From Metabacillus litoralis (GTDB lineage: Bacteria > Bacillota > Bacilli > Bacillales > Bacillaceae), in NCBI RefSeq assembly GCF_007994985.1, contig NZ_VOQF01000013.1, positions 60,589 to 124,588 of the forward strand: a stretch of DNA of 64,000 nucleotides, in the 5' to 3' direction. Of the stretch, positions 43,747 through 53,295 are shown piece by piece (positions within the stretch are counted from its first letter, which is position 1; the number at the start of each line of letters is the position of its first letter). The position numbers and the translations under genes are program-made. The notes under the pieces were generated by a model that was not told the origin of the DNA, searched no databases, and saw nothing but the letters and a program-made list of their open reading frames with translations.

Positions 43747-44262
43747 CTATTTGATTCTCTTAATGGATACAGAATGGTTTAAAAAGTGGATTAAAACATT
43801 TCCGCCCGATGAAAAGATGACTTCAAATGACAATGTTAAACCGTTTACTGGCAAAAACTCTTCATACAACCAACTATCAATGTCTCTACTCAAAATGCTT
43901 TTTTCGTTATCAAAATTATGATGTTCAGTTTTAAAGATTGAGACATTGTGAAAGCTTAAAATCCAAAGTTCTTCATTTTCTTCCTCTTCATCATTAGAAA
44001 GAGTAAAATGAACATTTAATTGTAGTAGACTTTTATGTTCAATTTCCATTTTTATTAAACGATAATCATGAAATCCCCATGAATAAAAATGCTTGAACAC
44101 TGCAAGTGGTAATCGATCTTTCAACGTTCTATAAATTTCCTGATAGTTTTCAATATGTAATTGCCATTGATTTTCAATCTTATTGCATTCTTGTTCACTG
44201 ATATTGTCTGTATTCTGAGCTACATGCAGCTCGTAGAGGAAATATTTCAATAAGGTTTTCAT
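43747..44262 (-). CDS. Hypothetical soluble protein, 171 aa
   Basis: No signal peptide or membrane helix. KTLLKYFLYELHVAQNTDNI at the start, FSWGFHDYRLIKMEIEHKS-like text in the middle (SWGFHDYRLIKMEIE) and an acidic DEEEENEELWIL stretch. I do not recognise the family. It is on the same strand as the BNR operon, 50 bases upstream of it, and could be its first gene, but a separate transcript is equally possible. GAGATG lies before the ATG. Confidence 0.6.
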   Translation of the reverse strand: MKTLLKYFLYELHVAQNTDNISEQECNKIENQWQLHIENYQEIYRTLKDRLPLAVFKHFYSWGFHDYRLIKMEIEHKSLLQLNVHFTLSNDEEEENEELWILSFHNVSIFKTEHHNFDNEKSILSRDIDSWLYEEFLPVNGLTLSFEVIFSSGGNVLIHFLNHSVSIKRIK

Positions 44263-44574
44263 CTCCTACGTTTCACATTTTAATTTTTTCATATTTGCAT
44301 TTTTATTTATGTTTAATTTCTTGTCATAAAATTTTGATTCTCTCATTTTGTTCTGTTTTTTCAGTCTTGTAAAATCGCATTATAAAATCTTTATATATTT
44401 TATTTTACCATAAAAACCCAATAGGTTTTAAATATAACTATGCTAAATAAATGTAATACAATTTTTTCTAATAATGAAGCTTCACTAATCACTTTCAATG
44501 AATATCTTAAAAGGAAAATCACAAAAGTAAGCGAATAGTAACTTAATGTGATTATTTTATAGGAGGTAGTAGAT
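44263..44574. other. Divergent intergenic region, no gene seen
   Basis: About 310 AT-rich bases between divergent genes, presumably with both promoters. No frame, repeat copy or riboswitch is evident. AGGAGG at 44561-44566 serves the aminotransferase. Confidence 0.4.
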
Positions 44575-45852
44575 TTGAGTGACTTAAGAAGTTTGAGTAA
44601 AGAGGAATTGATAGTGCTTTACTCTAAATTAGAAAAAGATTTTCAGAGAATTAAGGATAAAAATCTTTCACTTGATATGTCCAGAGGCAAACCAAGTCCA
44701 GAGCAGCTTGATTTATCTTTAGATTTACTTACGATATCAAGTGATTCACTACATGTTTTAGAAGAAATCGATGTTCGTAATTATGGCTCTTTAGATGGTC
44801 TGCTTGAAACAAAGCAATTATTTGCTGAGATTTTGCAAGTTAATACATCTGAAGTGATTATTGGTGGTAATTCTAGTCTGAATATGATGTATGATACTGT
44901 TTCTAGAGCATTATTACATGGAGTAATTGACAGTAACATACCTTGGGCTAAAGAAGAGAAAGTGAAATTTTTATGTCCTAGTCCTGGTTATGATCGACAT
45001 TTTGCTATTTGTGAATTATTAAATATTGAAATGATCACGATTGAAATGTTAGACGATGGTCCTGACATGGATAAAATTGAAGAGCTTGTTAAAGAAGATA
45101 AATATATAAAAGGTATTTGGTGTATTCCGAAATATAGTAATCCTGATGGAACAACTTACAGTGACGAAGTTGTAGATCGGCTTGCTAAAATGAAGACAAA
45201 AGCACCTGACTTTAAGGTTTTTTGGGATGATGCTTATACTGTTCACCATTTAACAGATAAACCTTCACAATTAAAAAATATGTTACAAGCTTGTAAGGAT
45301 GCAGGTAACCCTAATAGGGTCTTTATATTTGCTTCAACATCTAAAATTACCTTCCCTGGATCAGGTGTTTCCGCTATGGCAAGTAGTGAAGAAAATATAC
45401 ATTTCATAAAAAAACAGCTCGTAATCCAAACAATTGGCCCAGATAAAATTAACCAGCTTCGACATGTTCATTTCCTAAAAGATTTGGAGAATATAGAACA
45501 ACATATGAAAAAGCAAGCGGAAATCATTAAACCAAAATTTGATATGGTAACGACCATACTAGAATCTCAATTAAGTCATTTAAACATTGCTTCTTGGAGT
45601 AACCCTAAAGGTGGATATTTTATCAGCTTAAATACACTTGATGATTGTGCAAAAGAAACGGTTAAACTTGCAGCTGAAGCAGGTGTTACCTTAACAAATG
45701 CAGGAGCAACATTTCCATATGGTAAAGATCCTAGAGATCGAAACATCCGAATTGCACCTACATTCCCTTCTTTAACTGAATTAAAAACAGCTATTGAAGT
45801 TCTTTGTGTATGCATAAAGATGGCAAGTATCAAAAAACTGTTAAAAAACTGA
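44575..45852 (+). CDS. PLP-dependent aminotransferase, MocR/AspAT-like (PF12897)
   Basis: A 425-residue fold-type I aminotransferase of the Aminotran_MocR group (aspartate aminotransferase subgroup 1c). LSLDMSRGKPSPEQLDLSLD is its typical start; CPSPGYDRHF, IPKYSNPDGTTYSDE and FKVFWDDAYTVHHL follow; the PLP Lys is about residue 257 in STSKITFPGSG; RNIRIAPTFPS carries the carboxylate-binding Arg. Probably transfers the amino group of aspartate or a related acid. It starts at TTG 44575 after AGGAGG. A strong terminator follows. Monocistronic. Confidence 0.9.
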   Translation: MSDLRSLSKEELIVLYSKLEKDFQRIKDKNLSLDMSRGKPSPEQLDLSLDLLTISSDSLHVLEEIDVRNYGSLDGLLETKQLFAEILQVNTSEVIIGGNSSLNMMYDTVSRALLHGVIDSNIPWAKEEKVKFLCPSPGYDRHFAICELLNIEMITIEMLDDGPDMDKIEELVKEDKYIKGIWCIPKYSNPDGTTYSDEVVDRLAKMKTKAPDFKVFWDDAYTVHHLTDKPSQLKNMLQACKDAGNPNRVFIFASTSKITFPGSGVSAMASSEENIHFIKKQLVIQTIGPDKINQLRHVHFLKDLENIEQHMKKQAEIIKPKFDMVTTILESQLSHLNIASWSNPKGGYFISLNTLDDCAKETVKLAAEAGVTLTNAGATFPYGKDPRDRNIRIAPTFPSLTELKTAIEVLCVCIKMASIKKLLKN

Positions 45853-45930
45853 TAAACAGGTTTAGAATTTAAAATGGGCATATATCTATGCGAAGGTAGA
45901 TATTGGGCCTTAAGTGTTAAGCTAATGAAA

Positions 45931-45982
45931 AACCCGAATTATTAGGTGACGTTAATCAATCTTGTGCCTAATAATTCGGGTT
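45931..45982 (+). terminator. Strong terminator after the aminotransferase
   Basis: A perfect 16-bp stem: AACCCGAATTATTAGG (45931-45946) and CCTAATAATTCGGGTT (45967-45982), then TTCTG. It may also serve the convergent CorC-like gene. Confidence 0.85.
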
Positions 45983-46066
45983 TTCTGAATTATTCAATAT
46001 ATAATTAGTGTTTCTCGTCTCTATTGAAGATTTCGTTAATTATGTCCTAGCTTGCTTTCAATATCC

Positions 46067-47395
46067 CTAAATACCAGCTTCATTATCTGGTTCTAACTCA
46101 TTTTTAACTATTCGAATTTTATTAATTCTTTTTTCATTCACTTCTTCAACTGTAAATAAATAACCATTAAATTCCACAGTAACATCCTCAGAAGAAACTC
46201 TAGGAATATATCCAAGTTGACCGATTATAAATCCACTTAATGTGTCATAATCTTCAGATGGTAGCTTAATGTCGATAATTCGATCAACTTCATGTAAACT
46301 TACAATTCCATTAAACAAAAAGGTATCATCATCTACTTTGACATATTCAAATTCTTCCTCATCATGCTCATCAAAAATGTTCCCTACAATTTCTTCTAAT
46401 AAATCCTCAAGTGTGACTATACCTGCTGTACCACCAAATTCATCAATAACAACGGCCAAGTGTACTTTGTTTTTCTGGAGATCACTAAATAAGTCGTCAG
46501 TTACCATAGATTCAGGAACAAAATATGGTTTTCTAATGATTTTTTTCAGAAGAAAAGTTTCCTCATCTCCACTTTCCATATATTGAAGAATATCTTTAAC
46601 ATGGAGAATTCCAATAATATTATCAAAATTTTCCTCATAGACAGGAAACCTTGTATATTTTTCTATATTTATAAAGCGGATCACTTCTTTAAGTGAAGCA
46701 TCTGCTGGTATTCCTATAATATTTGTTCGATGAATCATGATATTTGAAACAATGGTATTATCAAACTCAAATATATTGTTAATCATCATCTTTTCTGTAT
46801 CTTGAATGGCTCCTCTTTCTTCTCCAACATCAACCATCATTCTAATTTCTTCCTCTGTCACTTGTTCATCATTTGCATGAGGATCAACACCGAATAATCG
46901 GACTAAACCATTAGTTGATAATGTTAATAATTTTACAAATGGTGATGTGATTTTCGAAAGAATTGTTAATGGTCTAGCGACAAACATAGAAATCGGCTCT
47001 GCTTTTTGCATCGCGATTCTTTTTGGTACAAGCTCACCAACAACTAATGTAAAATATGATAATACTAATGTAATAAGTACTACAGATATGGATTCAAGCC
47101 ATTTATCTGATAAAGGTACACCTAAGCTTGAAAGTAGAGAAGCAAGTTGACCTGAAAAGCTTCCTGCAGCAAATGCACTTGCAAGGAAACCAGCAAGTGT
47201 AATACCAACCTGAATAGTGGCTAAAAACCTACTAGGCTCTGATAATAATTTTTGTAACAAAATGGCTTTCTTGTCACCCGATTCTGCTAACATTCTTACC
47301 TTATTATCATTTAAAGAAATTAAAGCAATTTCAGATGCAGCAAAAAAGGCGTTTAAAATAATTAAAACAATAAGAAAAAAAACTTCTATGGACAA
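46067..47395 (-). CDS. CNNM/CorC (HlyC/CorC) family transporter
   Basis: A 442-residue membrane protein. An N-terminal CNNM (DUF21) domain with about four hydrophobic segments (residues 1-180: ILNAFFAASEIALISLNDNK, LVVGELVPKRIAMQKAEPI) is followed by a CBS pair (IHRTNIIGIPADASLKEVIR, LAVVIDEFGGTAGIVTLEDL) and a CorC_HlyC domain at about 350-430. These proteins are implicated in Mg2+ or other divalent ion efflux and were once labelled hemolysins. The best start is TTG 47395 (MSIEVFF) after GGAGGAAC. Monocistronic. Confidence 0.88.
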   Translation of the reverse strand: MSIEVFFLIVLIILNAFFAASEIALISLNDNKVRMLAESGDKKAILLQKLLSEPSRFLATIQVGITLAGFLASAFAAGSFSGQLASLLSSLGVPLSDKWLESISVVLITLVLSYFTLVVGELVPKRIAMQKAEPISMFVARPLTILSKITSPFVKLLTLSTNGLVRLFGVDPHANDEQVTEEEIRMMVDVGEERGAIQDTEKMMINNIFEFDNTIVSNIMIHRTNIIGIPADASLKEVIRFINIEKYTRFPVYEENFDNIIGILHVKDILQYMESGDEETFLLKKIIRKPYFVPESMVTDDLFSDLQKNKVHLAVVIDEFGGTAGIVTLEDLLEEIVGNIFDEHDEEEFEYVKVDDDTFLFNGIVSLHEVDRIIDIKLPSEDYDTLSGFIIGQLGYIPRVSSEDVTVEFNGYLFTVEEVNEKRINKIRIVKNELEPDNEAGI

Positions 47396-47626
47396 GCAAT
47401 GTTCCTCCAATTATTTAGTTAAATTTATATTCTTAAGATTATATTATAACTGAATATCATAGCAGAAAATGCATAATTTATGTCTTTTTTAGTAATTTTG
47501 TTGTATAAGTAAATTAATATAAATCAGCAGGAATAGTATGTCCACAGTTTTGAAATTTAAATAAAAACTTCATTCATAGAGAGCCAGAATGAAAATCGAC
47601 TGTTTAATAAGCACTAGTTTATAAAA

Positions 47627-48118
47627 CTAAGAAAGATCTTCATTTACATCTAAGCTCATAATAAATTGTTCACCAATAGGACCCACTTTCCTTCTACCTG
47701 TATCTTGAAATCCAACTTTAGCATAAAGCTTTTGTGCAGGTATATTTTTATGGTTTACAGCTAAAATAATTTCATTACAAGTAGGAAATTCCTTCTTAAC
47801 GAAATCTTCTAATAATATCATTCCTTTCTTCGCAATCCCTTTACCTTGATAGAGATAGTTAATTGAAAATGCTGTTAATAGCATTGCATGCGGATTATCT
47901 GTATACTCCATTACTCTTTTTGTTGAATGCAAAAGAAAATATCCAACTGGTTTTTCATTGCTCAATAATACAATTCGATATTGATTTTCTGTAACTTCTA
48001 AAACATCTTTAGGTAATGCTGTGAATTTTTCTTGTTCTTTAGGAAGTTGAAAAGAGTTTAAATGATCTAAATGTTCTGTTGAAAAGTGTGTTAATGTGAC
48101 TTCTGTGTTATGATCCAT
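47627..48118 (-). CDS. GNAT family acetyltransferase
   Basis: A 163-residue acetyltransferase: HLNSFQLPKEQEKFTALPKD at the N-terminus, LLTAFSINYLYQGKGIAKKG as the acetyl-CoA loop (QGKGIA intact), and VNHKNIPAQKLYAKVGFQDT as motif B. The first part resembles the branch to which spermine/spermidine acetyltransferase-like BltD belongs, but the substrate is unproved. GGAGG precedes the ATG. Single gene. Confidence 0.85.
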   Translation of the reverse strand: MDHNTEVTLTHFSTEHLDHLNSFQLPKEQEKFTALPKDVLEVTENQYRIVLLSNEKPVGYFLLHSTKRVMEYTDNPHAMLLTAFSINYLYQGKGIAKKGMILLEDFVKKEFPTCNEIILAVNHKNIPAQKLYAKVGFQDTGRRKVGPIGEQFIMSLDVNEDLS

Positions 48119-48250
48119 AAAGTGTTCCTCCTGGCTTTGTTCAACAAATGAAATATAATTTTATAACTCTTGAATAAAAAATTCTACTTATATTTAATTT
48201 TCTCCTTCTTATATCTTCTACCCTTCCTTATGTACCATAAAAATATTAGT

Positions 48251-48844
48251 CTAGTTATGATTATTTTTATATTCTTTATACCACTGATGTATTTCATTTT
48301 GAATTTCTTTCCAATAAAAGTCAGCTAAAATGAATGGAAAACCGTTCTGTTTGATTTCTATGATCTCAATTTTGTTTCCTCCAAAATCAACAATACAAAA
48401 ATTCTTATACGGTGAAGGAATAACCACTTTATCGAGTTTGTTACTATATAAAGCATTAATGGCATCTTTTTGTTGTTCAGTGATTGACCAATTTTCTTTT
48501 GTAGGTGTGCTGTTTGACGATTCACTATTAATAGTACCTCTTTGAGAAATTTCAGTTGATTTTATTGGTTCATCAACTATTTGAGTTTTATTTTTGCTTT
48601 CACTTAAGTTATTTCTTATGTGATGTAAAAGCTCAACAACCTCTGCTAAACCTAAGAAAAAAACTCCCGAAATAATGCCTGCACTTGCCCACATAATAAA
48701 TGTTGACAGTAAAAATACTTCTTCATAACCATCATGAACACTTGAAAAAGTAAGACCGCAAAATATCCCAATTACAATTTCAACCCAACCAATTATACTT
48801 AGCGCAACGGCCATTTTATTTTCTTTATTGAACAAATTCTCCAC
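48251..48844 (-). CDS. Hypothetical protein with two N-terminal TM segments
   Basis: About 195 residues. Two hydrophobic helices (MAVALSIIGWVEIVIGIFCG and TFIMWASAGIISGVFFLGLA) lead into LAEVVELLHHIRNNLSE, a layout known from small Bacillus membrane proteins of the DUF4282-like sort, then a Ser/Thr-rich linker and a C-terminal soluble domain VDFGGNKIEIIEIKQNGFPF. The start is unclear: GTG 48844 or TTG 48835, both near GGGGTGGAG. Function unknown. Confidence 0.55.
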   Translation of the reverse strand: MENLFNKENKMAVALSIIGWVEIVIGIFCGLTFSSVHDGYEEVFLLSTFIMWASAGIISGVFFLGLAEVVELLHHIRNNLSESKNKTQIVDEPIKSTEISQRGTINSESSNSTPTKENWSITEQQKDAINALYSNKLDKVVIPSPYKNFCIVDFGGNKIEIIEIKQNGFPFILADFYWKEIQNEIHQWYKEYKNNHN

Positions 48845-49000
48845 CCCGTATTAGAAGTTAATAAAGTTAATATTACCATAATTTACAATTGATAAAGATT
48901 GTTTATTAATTATGATTTTATATTTGCTAATAAACACTTGAAAATAGGAATGAAATCTAGTAGAATCTTTTAAGTACTTTAAAAACTTGATATATATTAC

Positions 49001-49102
49001 CTGTATAACCTCTAGAATATGGCTAGAGGGTCTCTACCAGGAGCCTTAAAATCCTGATTACAGAAAATGACCTCATCGTTTTCTGTAATCAGGATTTTTT
49101 TT
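49001..49102 (+). promoter_or_regulatory. Adenine-type purine riboswitch with terminator
   Basis: Aptamer 49001-49063: P1 CTGTA/TACAG, P2 CCTCTAG/CTAGAGG with loop AATATGG, joining region GTCTCTAC, P3 CAGGA/TCCTG with the conserved GCCTTAAA loop. The base that pairs with the ligand (position 74 of xpt numbering) is T at 49058, which means adenine rather than guanine. Bases of P3 and P1 are re-used in a perfect 20-bp terminator stem (49048-49067 with 49079-49098) ending in eight T. Adenine binding should break the terminator and switch pbuE on. Confidence 0.93.
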
Positions 49103-49141
49103 GTTATTCTGTGAAAAATTTGAAAGGATGAAAATTAAGTT

Positions 49142-50332
49142 ATGAATATAAAAGTTTTTATACTTGCGTTATCAACTGTTGCAGTTGGATTGGTTGAATT
49201 AATTGTAGGAGGCATCCTACCTACAATTGCTAAAGATTTTAACATTTCATTAAGCTCGGCTGGACAGCTAATTTCTGTTTTTGCTCTTATTTATGCTGTT
49301 GCCGGTCCTGTTTTACTAGTTATGACAAGCAAAGTTGAACGGAAAAAGTTGTATATTATTTCTTTATTTGTTTTCTTTACCGGTAATATTATGACCTATT
49401 TTAGTACTAGTTTTTCATTTATGATGTTTGCTAGAATTTTAACTTCAATGAGTACAGCACTTATTGTTGTCTTGTCTTTAACTATTGCAGCTAAGATTGT
49501 CTCTCCAGCACATAGAGCAAAAGCTTTAGGATTAATTTATATGGGGATTAGTTCATCACTTGTAATGGGTGTACCTCTTGGTATATTAATTTCAAATACA
49601 TTAGGCTGGCGTGTCATCTTTTTAGGGATTGCCATATTGTCTATTGGATCAATTGTTCTTATTTCAATCTTTTTGGAGAAGGTTCCTGGAGAAAACATGG
49701 TTCCTCTTTCACAACAAATAAAAGCAATCGCAAGTGCGAAGATCGGTAGTGCACATCTTGCAACGATGTTTATGCTAGCCGGGCATTATACACTTTATGC
49801 CTATTTCACTCCATTTTTAGAAACGGAGCTTCAATTAAATTCAAATTGGATTAGTATTTGTTATTTATTATTTGGTATTGCAGCTGTAAGTGGTGGAGCT
49901 TTCGGAGGCATTCTATCGGATTCTATTGGATCTCGTAAAAGTATTATCGTCGTGATTAGTTCATTTGCTGTTGTTCTATTTTTATTACCTTTTACGACTT
50001 TTTCGCTTATCCTATTCATACCCGCTATGATGATTTGGGCAGCATTAAGCTGGGGTCTAGCACCACCACAGCAAAGTTATTTGATAGAAACAGATTCTGT
50101 TACATCTGATATACAGCAAAGCTTTAATAATTCAGCATTGCAAATTGGTATTGCACTTGGATCTGGTTTTGGTGGTATTGTTTTAAGCCAAACAGGAACT
50201 GTCTCTAAAACTGCATGGTTTGGTGGAGTTATTGTGATTATCTCTTTATTATTTGCAGTCTTTTCTATAACAAGAAAAACGACAAAAAGAGAAAAAACAA
50301 TTTCATGTTCGTCAATGCAAAGTACTAATTAA
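49142..50332 (+). CDS. pbuE: Purine efflux pump PbuE (MFS)
   Basis: Exports purine bases and nucleosides such as hypoxanthine and adenine. The 396-residue product has twelve membrane segments. [20 protein letters not shown] at the start, [36 protein letters not shown] and [20 protein letters not shown] follow the B. subtilis PbuE sequence closely as I recall it. A GGATG site precedes the ATG. The adenine riboswitch directly upstream independently supports the assignment, since pbuE is the classical adenine-riboswitch gene. Monocistronic with a terminator at 50378. Confidence 0.94.
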   Translation: MNIKVFILALSTVAVGLVELIVGGILPTIAKDFNISLSSAGQLISVFALIYAVAGPVLLVMTSKVERKKLYIISLFVFFTGNIMTYFSTSFSFMMFARILTSMSTALIVVLSLTIAAKIVSPAHRAKALGLIYMGISSSLVMGVPLGILISNTLGWRVIFLGIAILSIGSIVLISIFLEKVPGENMVPLSQQIKAIASAKIGSAHLATMFMLAGHYTLYAYFTPFLETELQLNSNWISICYLLFGIAAVSGGAFGGILSDSIGSRKSIIVVISSFAVVLFLLPFTTFSLILFIPAMMIWAALSWGLAPPQQSYLIETDSVTSDIQQSFNNSALQIGIALGSGFGGIVLSQTGTVSKTAWFGGVIVIISLLFAVFSITRKTTKREKTISCSSMQSTN

Positions 50333-50377
50333 ACAATAATACTGGAATTGCTTAAACCTAATTATTAAACATATAAA

Positions 50378-50408
50378 AAGAGAGTGCATTTTGCATCTGC
50401 CCTCTCTT
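50378..50408. terminator. Convergent terminator after pbuE
   Basis: AAGAGAG (50378-50384) and CTCTCTT (50402-50408) with T-rich flanks, between pbuE and the convergent SMI1/KNR4 gene. Confidence 0.65.
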
Positions 50409-50441
50409 ATCTTTTTTCTTGAAAAAAAGAGGGTTTGTTAT

Positions 50442-50897
50442 TCAATCATCTTCATCAATATCATCTTCTAACTCAGAGTAAGACACGATAAATTCTATTA
50501 GATCTGAAGCTGATTTTTCTACTTCCTTCGTTTCGTGATACCAAATATATACTTCATTTTCCACTATATTGTCTTTTAAGCGAAAACATAAAATGTCCCC
50601 TGTACCATCTTCGCCAATAGCGATTAAATCATGTGCCATTCCTTCTTCTTTTACATCGTGATTTTGTCTTACAATATCATCCCATGTTCTTTTTAAGTTA
50701 TCAGGATCTTTAATTGGAAATAAAGTCCATTCACCAATTTGAGCATTGTTTGTTAATTTACATAGTTCTTTGTATTGTTTTGGAAGTGCAGCACCTAATT
50801 GTTCTTCTGTTGATTTTAAGTTTATATCTGATACTCCTCGTTTACTTGATTTGATTCTAGTAGATCGAATATGTCTTTCATTGAGTTCGATCACCAT
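50442..50897 (-). CDS. SMI1/KNR4 family protein
   Basis: A 151-residue soluble protein. LKSTEEQLGAALPKQYKELC and NNAQIGEWTLFPIKDPDNLK are the SUKH/SMI1 fold marks, followed by IAIGEDGTGDILCFRL and a very acidic C-terminus (YSELEDDIDEDD). Family members are often immunity proteins against contact-dependent nuclease toxins. No toxin gene is next to it, so it is either an orphan immunity gene or serves another role. Starts ATG 50897 or GTG 50894. Confidence 0.8.
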   Translation of the reverse strand: MVIELNERHIRSTRIKSSKRGVSDINLKSTEEQLGAALPKQYKELCKLTNNAQIGEWTLFPIKDPDNLKRTWDDIVRQNHDVKEEGMAHDLIAIGEDGTGDILCFRLKDNIVENEVYIWYHETKEVEKSASDLIEFIVSYSELEDDIDEDD

Positions 50898-50973
50898 CCT
50901 ATTTTTTAATTACACTGTTTTTATACAAAAAAGGAAAAAGGTTTATTTCGTCCTTTAATTATTGAGAGTAGCA

Positions 50974-51087
50974 TTTTCAACTAGTAAAACAAAATAAAAT
51001 CATCAAGGACAAATATCAGTTGAAAGTAAACGAAATATAGGAAATACATTTACTATAGAATTACCTTTCAAGCTGAATGAAATGTAA
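50974..51087 (+). pseudogene. C-terminal remnant of a sensor histidine kinase
   Basis: The frame FSTSKTK, stop, NHQGQISVESKRNIGNTFTI, ELPFKLNEM and stop matches the end of a histidine kinase ATPase domain: the I/K-x-x-N-H-x-G-x-I strand and the G2 box region G-N-T-F-T-I-x-L-P. Only about 38 codons remain, with one internal stop, and nothing upstream encodes the rest. It lies on the + strand between the SMI1/KNR4 and DUF6054 genes. Confidence 0.6.
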
Positions 51088-51156
51088 ATTAAGGCGATCT
51101 TATTGATTGCCATTTGTATCTTATTTATACTTAATAGTGGTTACCCATAAAAGTTA

Positions 51157-51507
51157 TTAATCTTCTCGTATTACTTCAATTATATATGCTTCCAAAGGGT
51201 GACGAGCTGAATTAATAAAGCTTCTACCTGCTCCCCAACCTATATCAAATAATCCTTCTCCATTTCCGGTAGACACACATTTCATTATTGTTTCTCCTTC
51301 AAAATTGTCAATCGTTACTGTTAACGAGGCTGTACTACTATTTCTCAGAAAAAACTTTTCTAGCACAAATAGACAAATCCGTTTATCATCATCCGCAACC
51401 TTGTAATCATAAAACACGATTAGTTCCTTAATTTCACTATTCTCTGTTAGTATCATTGCTGCTTCAAAGGGTTCTATATTTAGTTTGAATTCGGAATATT
51501 TTTTCAT
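51157..51507 (-). CDS. DUF6054 family protein
   Basis: A 116-residue soluble protein. LRNSSTASLTVTIDNFEGET, STGNGEGLFDIGWGAGRSFI and HPLEAYIIEVIRED match the DUF6054 pattern of small Firmicute proteins, in which the Gly-rich G-x-G-x-G-L-F-D-I-x-W-G-A-G segment is the hallmark. AAGGAG precedes the ATG. No function is known. No operon partner. Confidence 0.75.
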   Translation of the reverse strand: MKKYSEFKLNIEPFEAAMILTENSEIKELIVFYDYKVADDDKRICLFVLEKFFLRNSSTASLTVTIDNFEGETIMKCVSTGNGEGLFDIGWGAGRSFINSARHPLEAYIIEVIRED

Positions 51508-51715
51508 TGTAGTTCTCCTTAATTATCATGGTGAATGTAGTTAAATAAAGTAAAAAAACTACGACTATAACAGTATATTTTTTGTGTAGTTCTAATAGAT
51601 ATATATACGAAACAAATCACTAAGAGTTTCGACTTTAGCTCCATTTATAAGAAATTCTAATGTAACGTATATAGATCAAGACGACATTTTTAAAATTAAA
51701 TTATATGAATGCATA

Positions 51716-51756
51716 AATGAACAGACCAAATCGTAGTATGAATTGGTCTGTTCATT
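51716..51756 (-). terminator. Terminator of the sigma/anti-sigma operon
   Basis: AATGAACAGACCAA (51716-51729) and TTGGTCTGTTCATT (51743-51756), perfect 14-bp stem about 45 bases after the anti-sigma gene stop. Confidence 0.8.
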
Positions 51757-51801
51757 GTAGTCTATTTTTTCTAGATGAATTAAGTTGCTATTAAATTAAA
51801 G

Positions 51802-53295
51802 CTATTTCCTTTTTAGATCATCTATCAACCAATGTGTTGGAATCGGATCTAAACTACTTACTATATAAAATTTGTATTCATCACTTACTTCTTCAACCTC
51901 AAAAGATACCTCAAATGTTAATGAGTTATTAGATTGAATAAAAACTTCTTTAGGGTTTTGTATTGAGCGGATTTCCCCAATGTATTTCCTATCTTCTTTT
52001 TCTTCATTTAACTCAAACTTAAGCTCTGAAGGAGAGATCAATTCTTCACCATCACGAACATTTCTCACATTCACTTTAATGACTATTAAATGTTTATTCT
52101 CTGCTAATTCTTCTATATAAGAAGATTCAACTGTTGTTCCGTAATAACCACCTTTAACTGCTTCGCCATATACCATCATTCCTTGTTCCATTCTTTCAAT
52201 TTGATTTTGTTCTTCTGCTGTCAAAGTTAAAGGGTTATTGTGTTCATCAAAAGCGGTATAGCCCTCCAGATTGGGTGTAAATTCTTTTGTGTCTATCGGG
52301 GTGTTTATTTGCAGCTTTTCTGAATAAATATAACTTGTAATTTCTCCATTTGAATCATACCCTTCAAATTTAACAAGAATACCTGTATCCTTATCAACCC
52401 AAAAACGGAAGCTTTCTTCGGGCATCATTCTATTTATTTGTGGATCGACAGTTCCTTTTAAAACAATCGTATTTTGACCAGCTATCTCTTCATTTTGCTT
52501 ATCGATGTCCCACATTTTCACATCTCTTAGATAACTTGTTGCTTTTTCATATGGAAACAATACAGTAGTTCCAACTGGCGGACGTTCCCGGTATTCTGCA
52601 TTGTAAATATCTAATGGATCAATACTAATTGCTTCTTCAACTGTAAAAGGTGTTTGTGAGGTAATCGGATGATAATCAGATTCAACGAATGTTTTTCTTG
52701 CTTCATCCAAATGCCATAAATTGCTTTCATTGTAGAAAATCTTATTGATATGTTTATCATTATTTTCAGGATATATATCAAATACAATTGAACTTCCACC
52801 TATTTGTTCCTTAGTACTGATTTCAAATTCTTCTATTGTAGTGCTAGTGGAACGATCATGATAAGTAGTAAATATCTCATATTTTCCAACTGCAGTATGA
52901 AAATGATCAATTGAGTTTAACATTTTTGTGAAAATTTCATTTTTTGACATGTCTTCGTACATTTCTTCCTTTTCAGGAGGAGTATAAATTGAAGTGGATG
53001 TTGTTCCTCTTTGATTTTTATCTTGTTCTTGTTCCTTTATTGGAAATGTTAATGGCTTGCTGTTAGTTGTTAAATTAAGTTCTTTTAATCCAAAATACCC
53101 TAATCCGAAAATTAAGATACAGCTTAAACTAGTGTTGATTATGTATTTTGTTTTTGAGCTAAAAAGAACATTTTTCTTATTCTGACTTTTTTGGACAGTA
53201 CGTAATACTTTCTTTTTACTTTCTTCACTAAAGTCAATATTCTTAAGAACTGTTTCATTCATTTTCTCTTTTAAATTATCAAGTTTATTATTCAT
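51802..53295 (-). CDS. Probable anti-sigma factor with large extracytoplasmic domain
   Basis: A 497-residue membrane protein. The cytoplasmic N-terminus (about 1-48) has NETVLKNIDFSEESKKKVLR, followed by one membrane helix (about 50-70) and a long external part. That part holds a LolA/RsiW-like beta structure (ISTKEQIGGSSIVFDIYPEN, FRFWVDKDTGILVKFEGYD) and a C-terminal domain with IVIKVNVRNVRDGEELISPS. Its start overlaps the sigma gene stop by eight bases. Position and topology make it the cognate anti-sigma factor; no zinc-binding HxxxCxxC motif is seen, so it is not a standard ZAS protein. Confidence 0.75.
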   Translation of the reverse strand: MNNKLDNLKEKMNETVLKNIDFSEESKKKVLRTVQKSQNKKNVLFSSKTKYIINTSLSCILIFGLGYFGLKELNLTTNSKPLTFPIKEQEQDKNQRGTTSTSIYTPPEKEEMYEDMSKNEIFTKMLNSIDHFHTAVGKYEIFTTYHDRSTSTTIEEFEISTKEQIGGSSIVFDIYPENNDKHINKIFYNESNLWHLDEARKTFVESDYHPITSQTPFTVEEAISIDPLDIYNAEYRERPPVGTTVLFPYEKATSYLRDVKMWDIDKQNEEIAGQNTIVLKGTVDPQINRMMPEESFRFWVDKDTGILVKFEGYDSNGEITSYIYSEKLQINTPIDTKEFTPNLEGYTAFDEHNNPLTLTAEEQNQIERMEQGMMVYGEAVKGGYYGTTVESSYIEELAENKHLIVIKVNVRNVRDGEELISPSELKFELNEEKEDRKYIGEIRSIQNPKEVFIQSNNSLTFEVSFEVEEVSDEYKFYIVSSLDPIPTHWLIDDLKRK

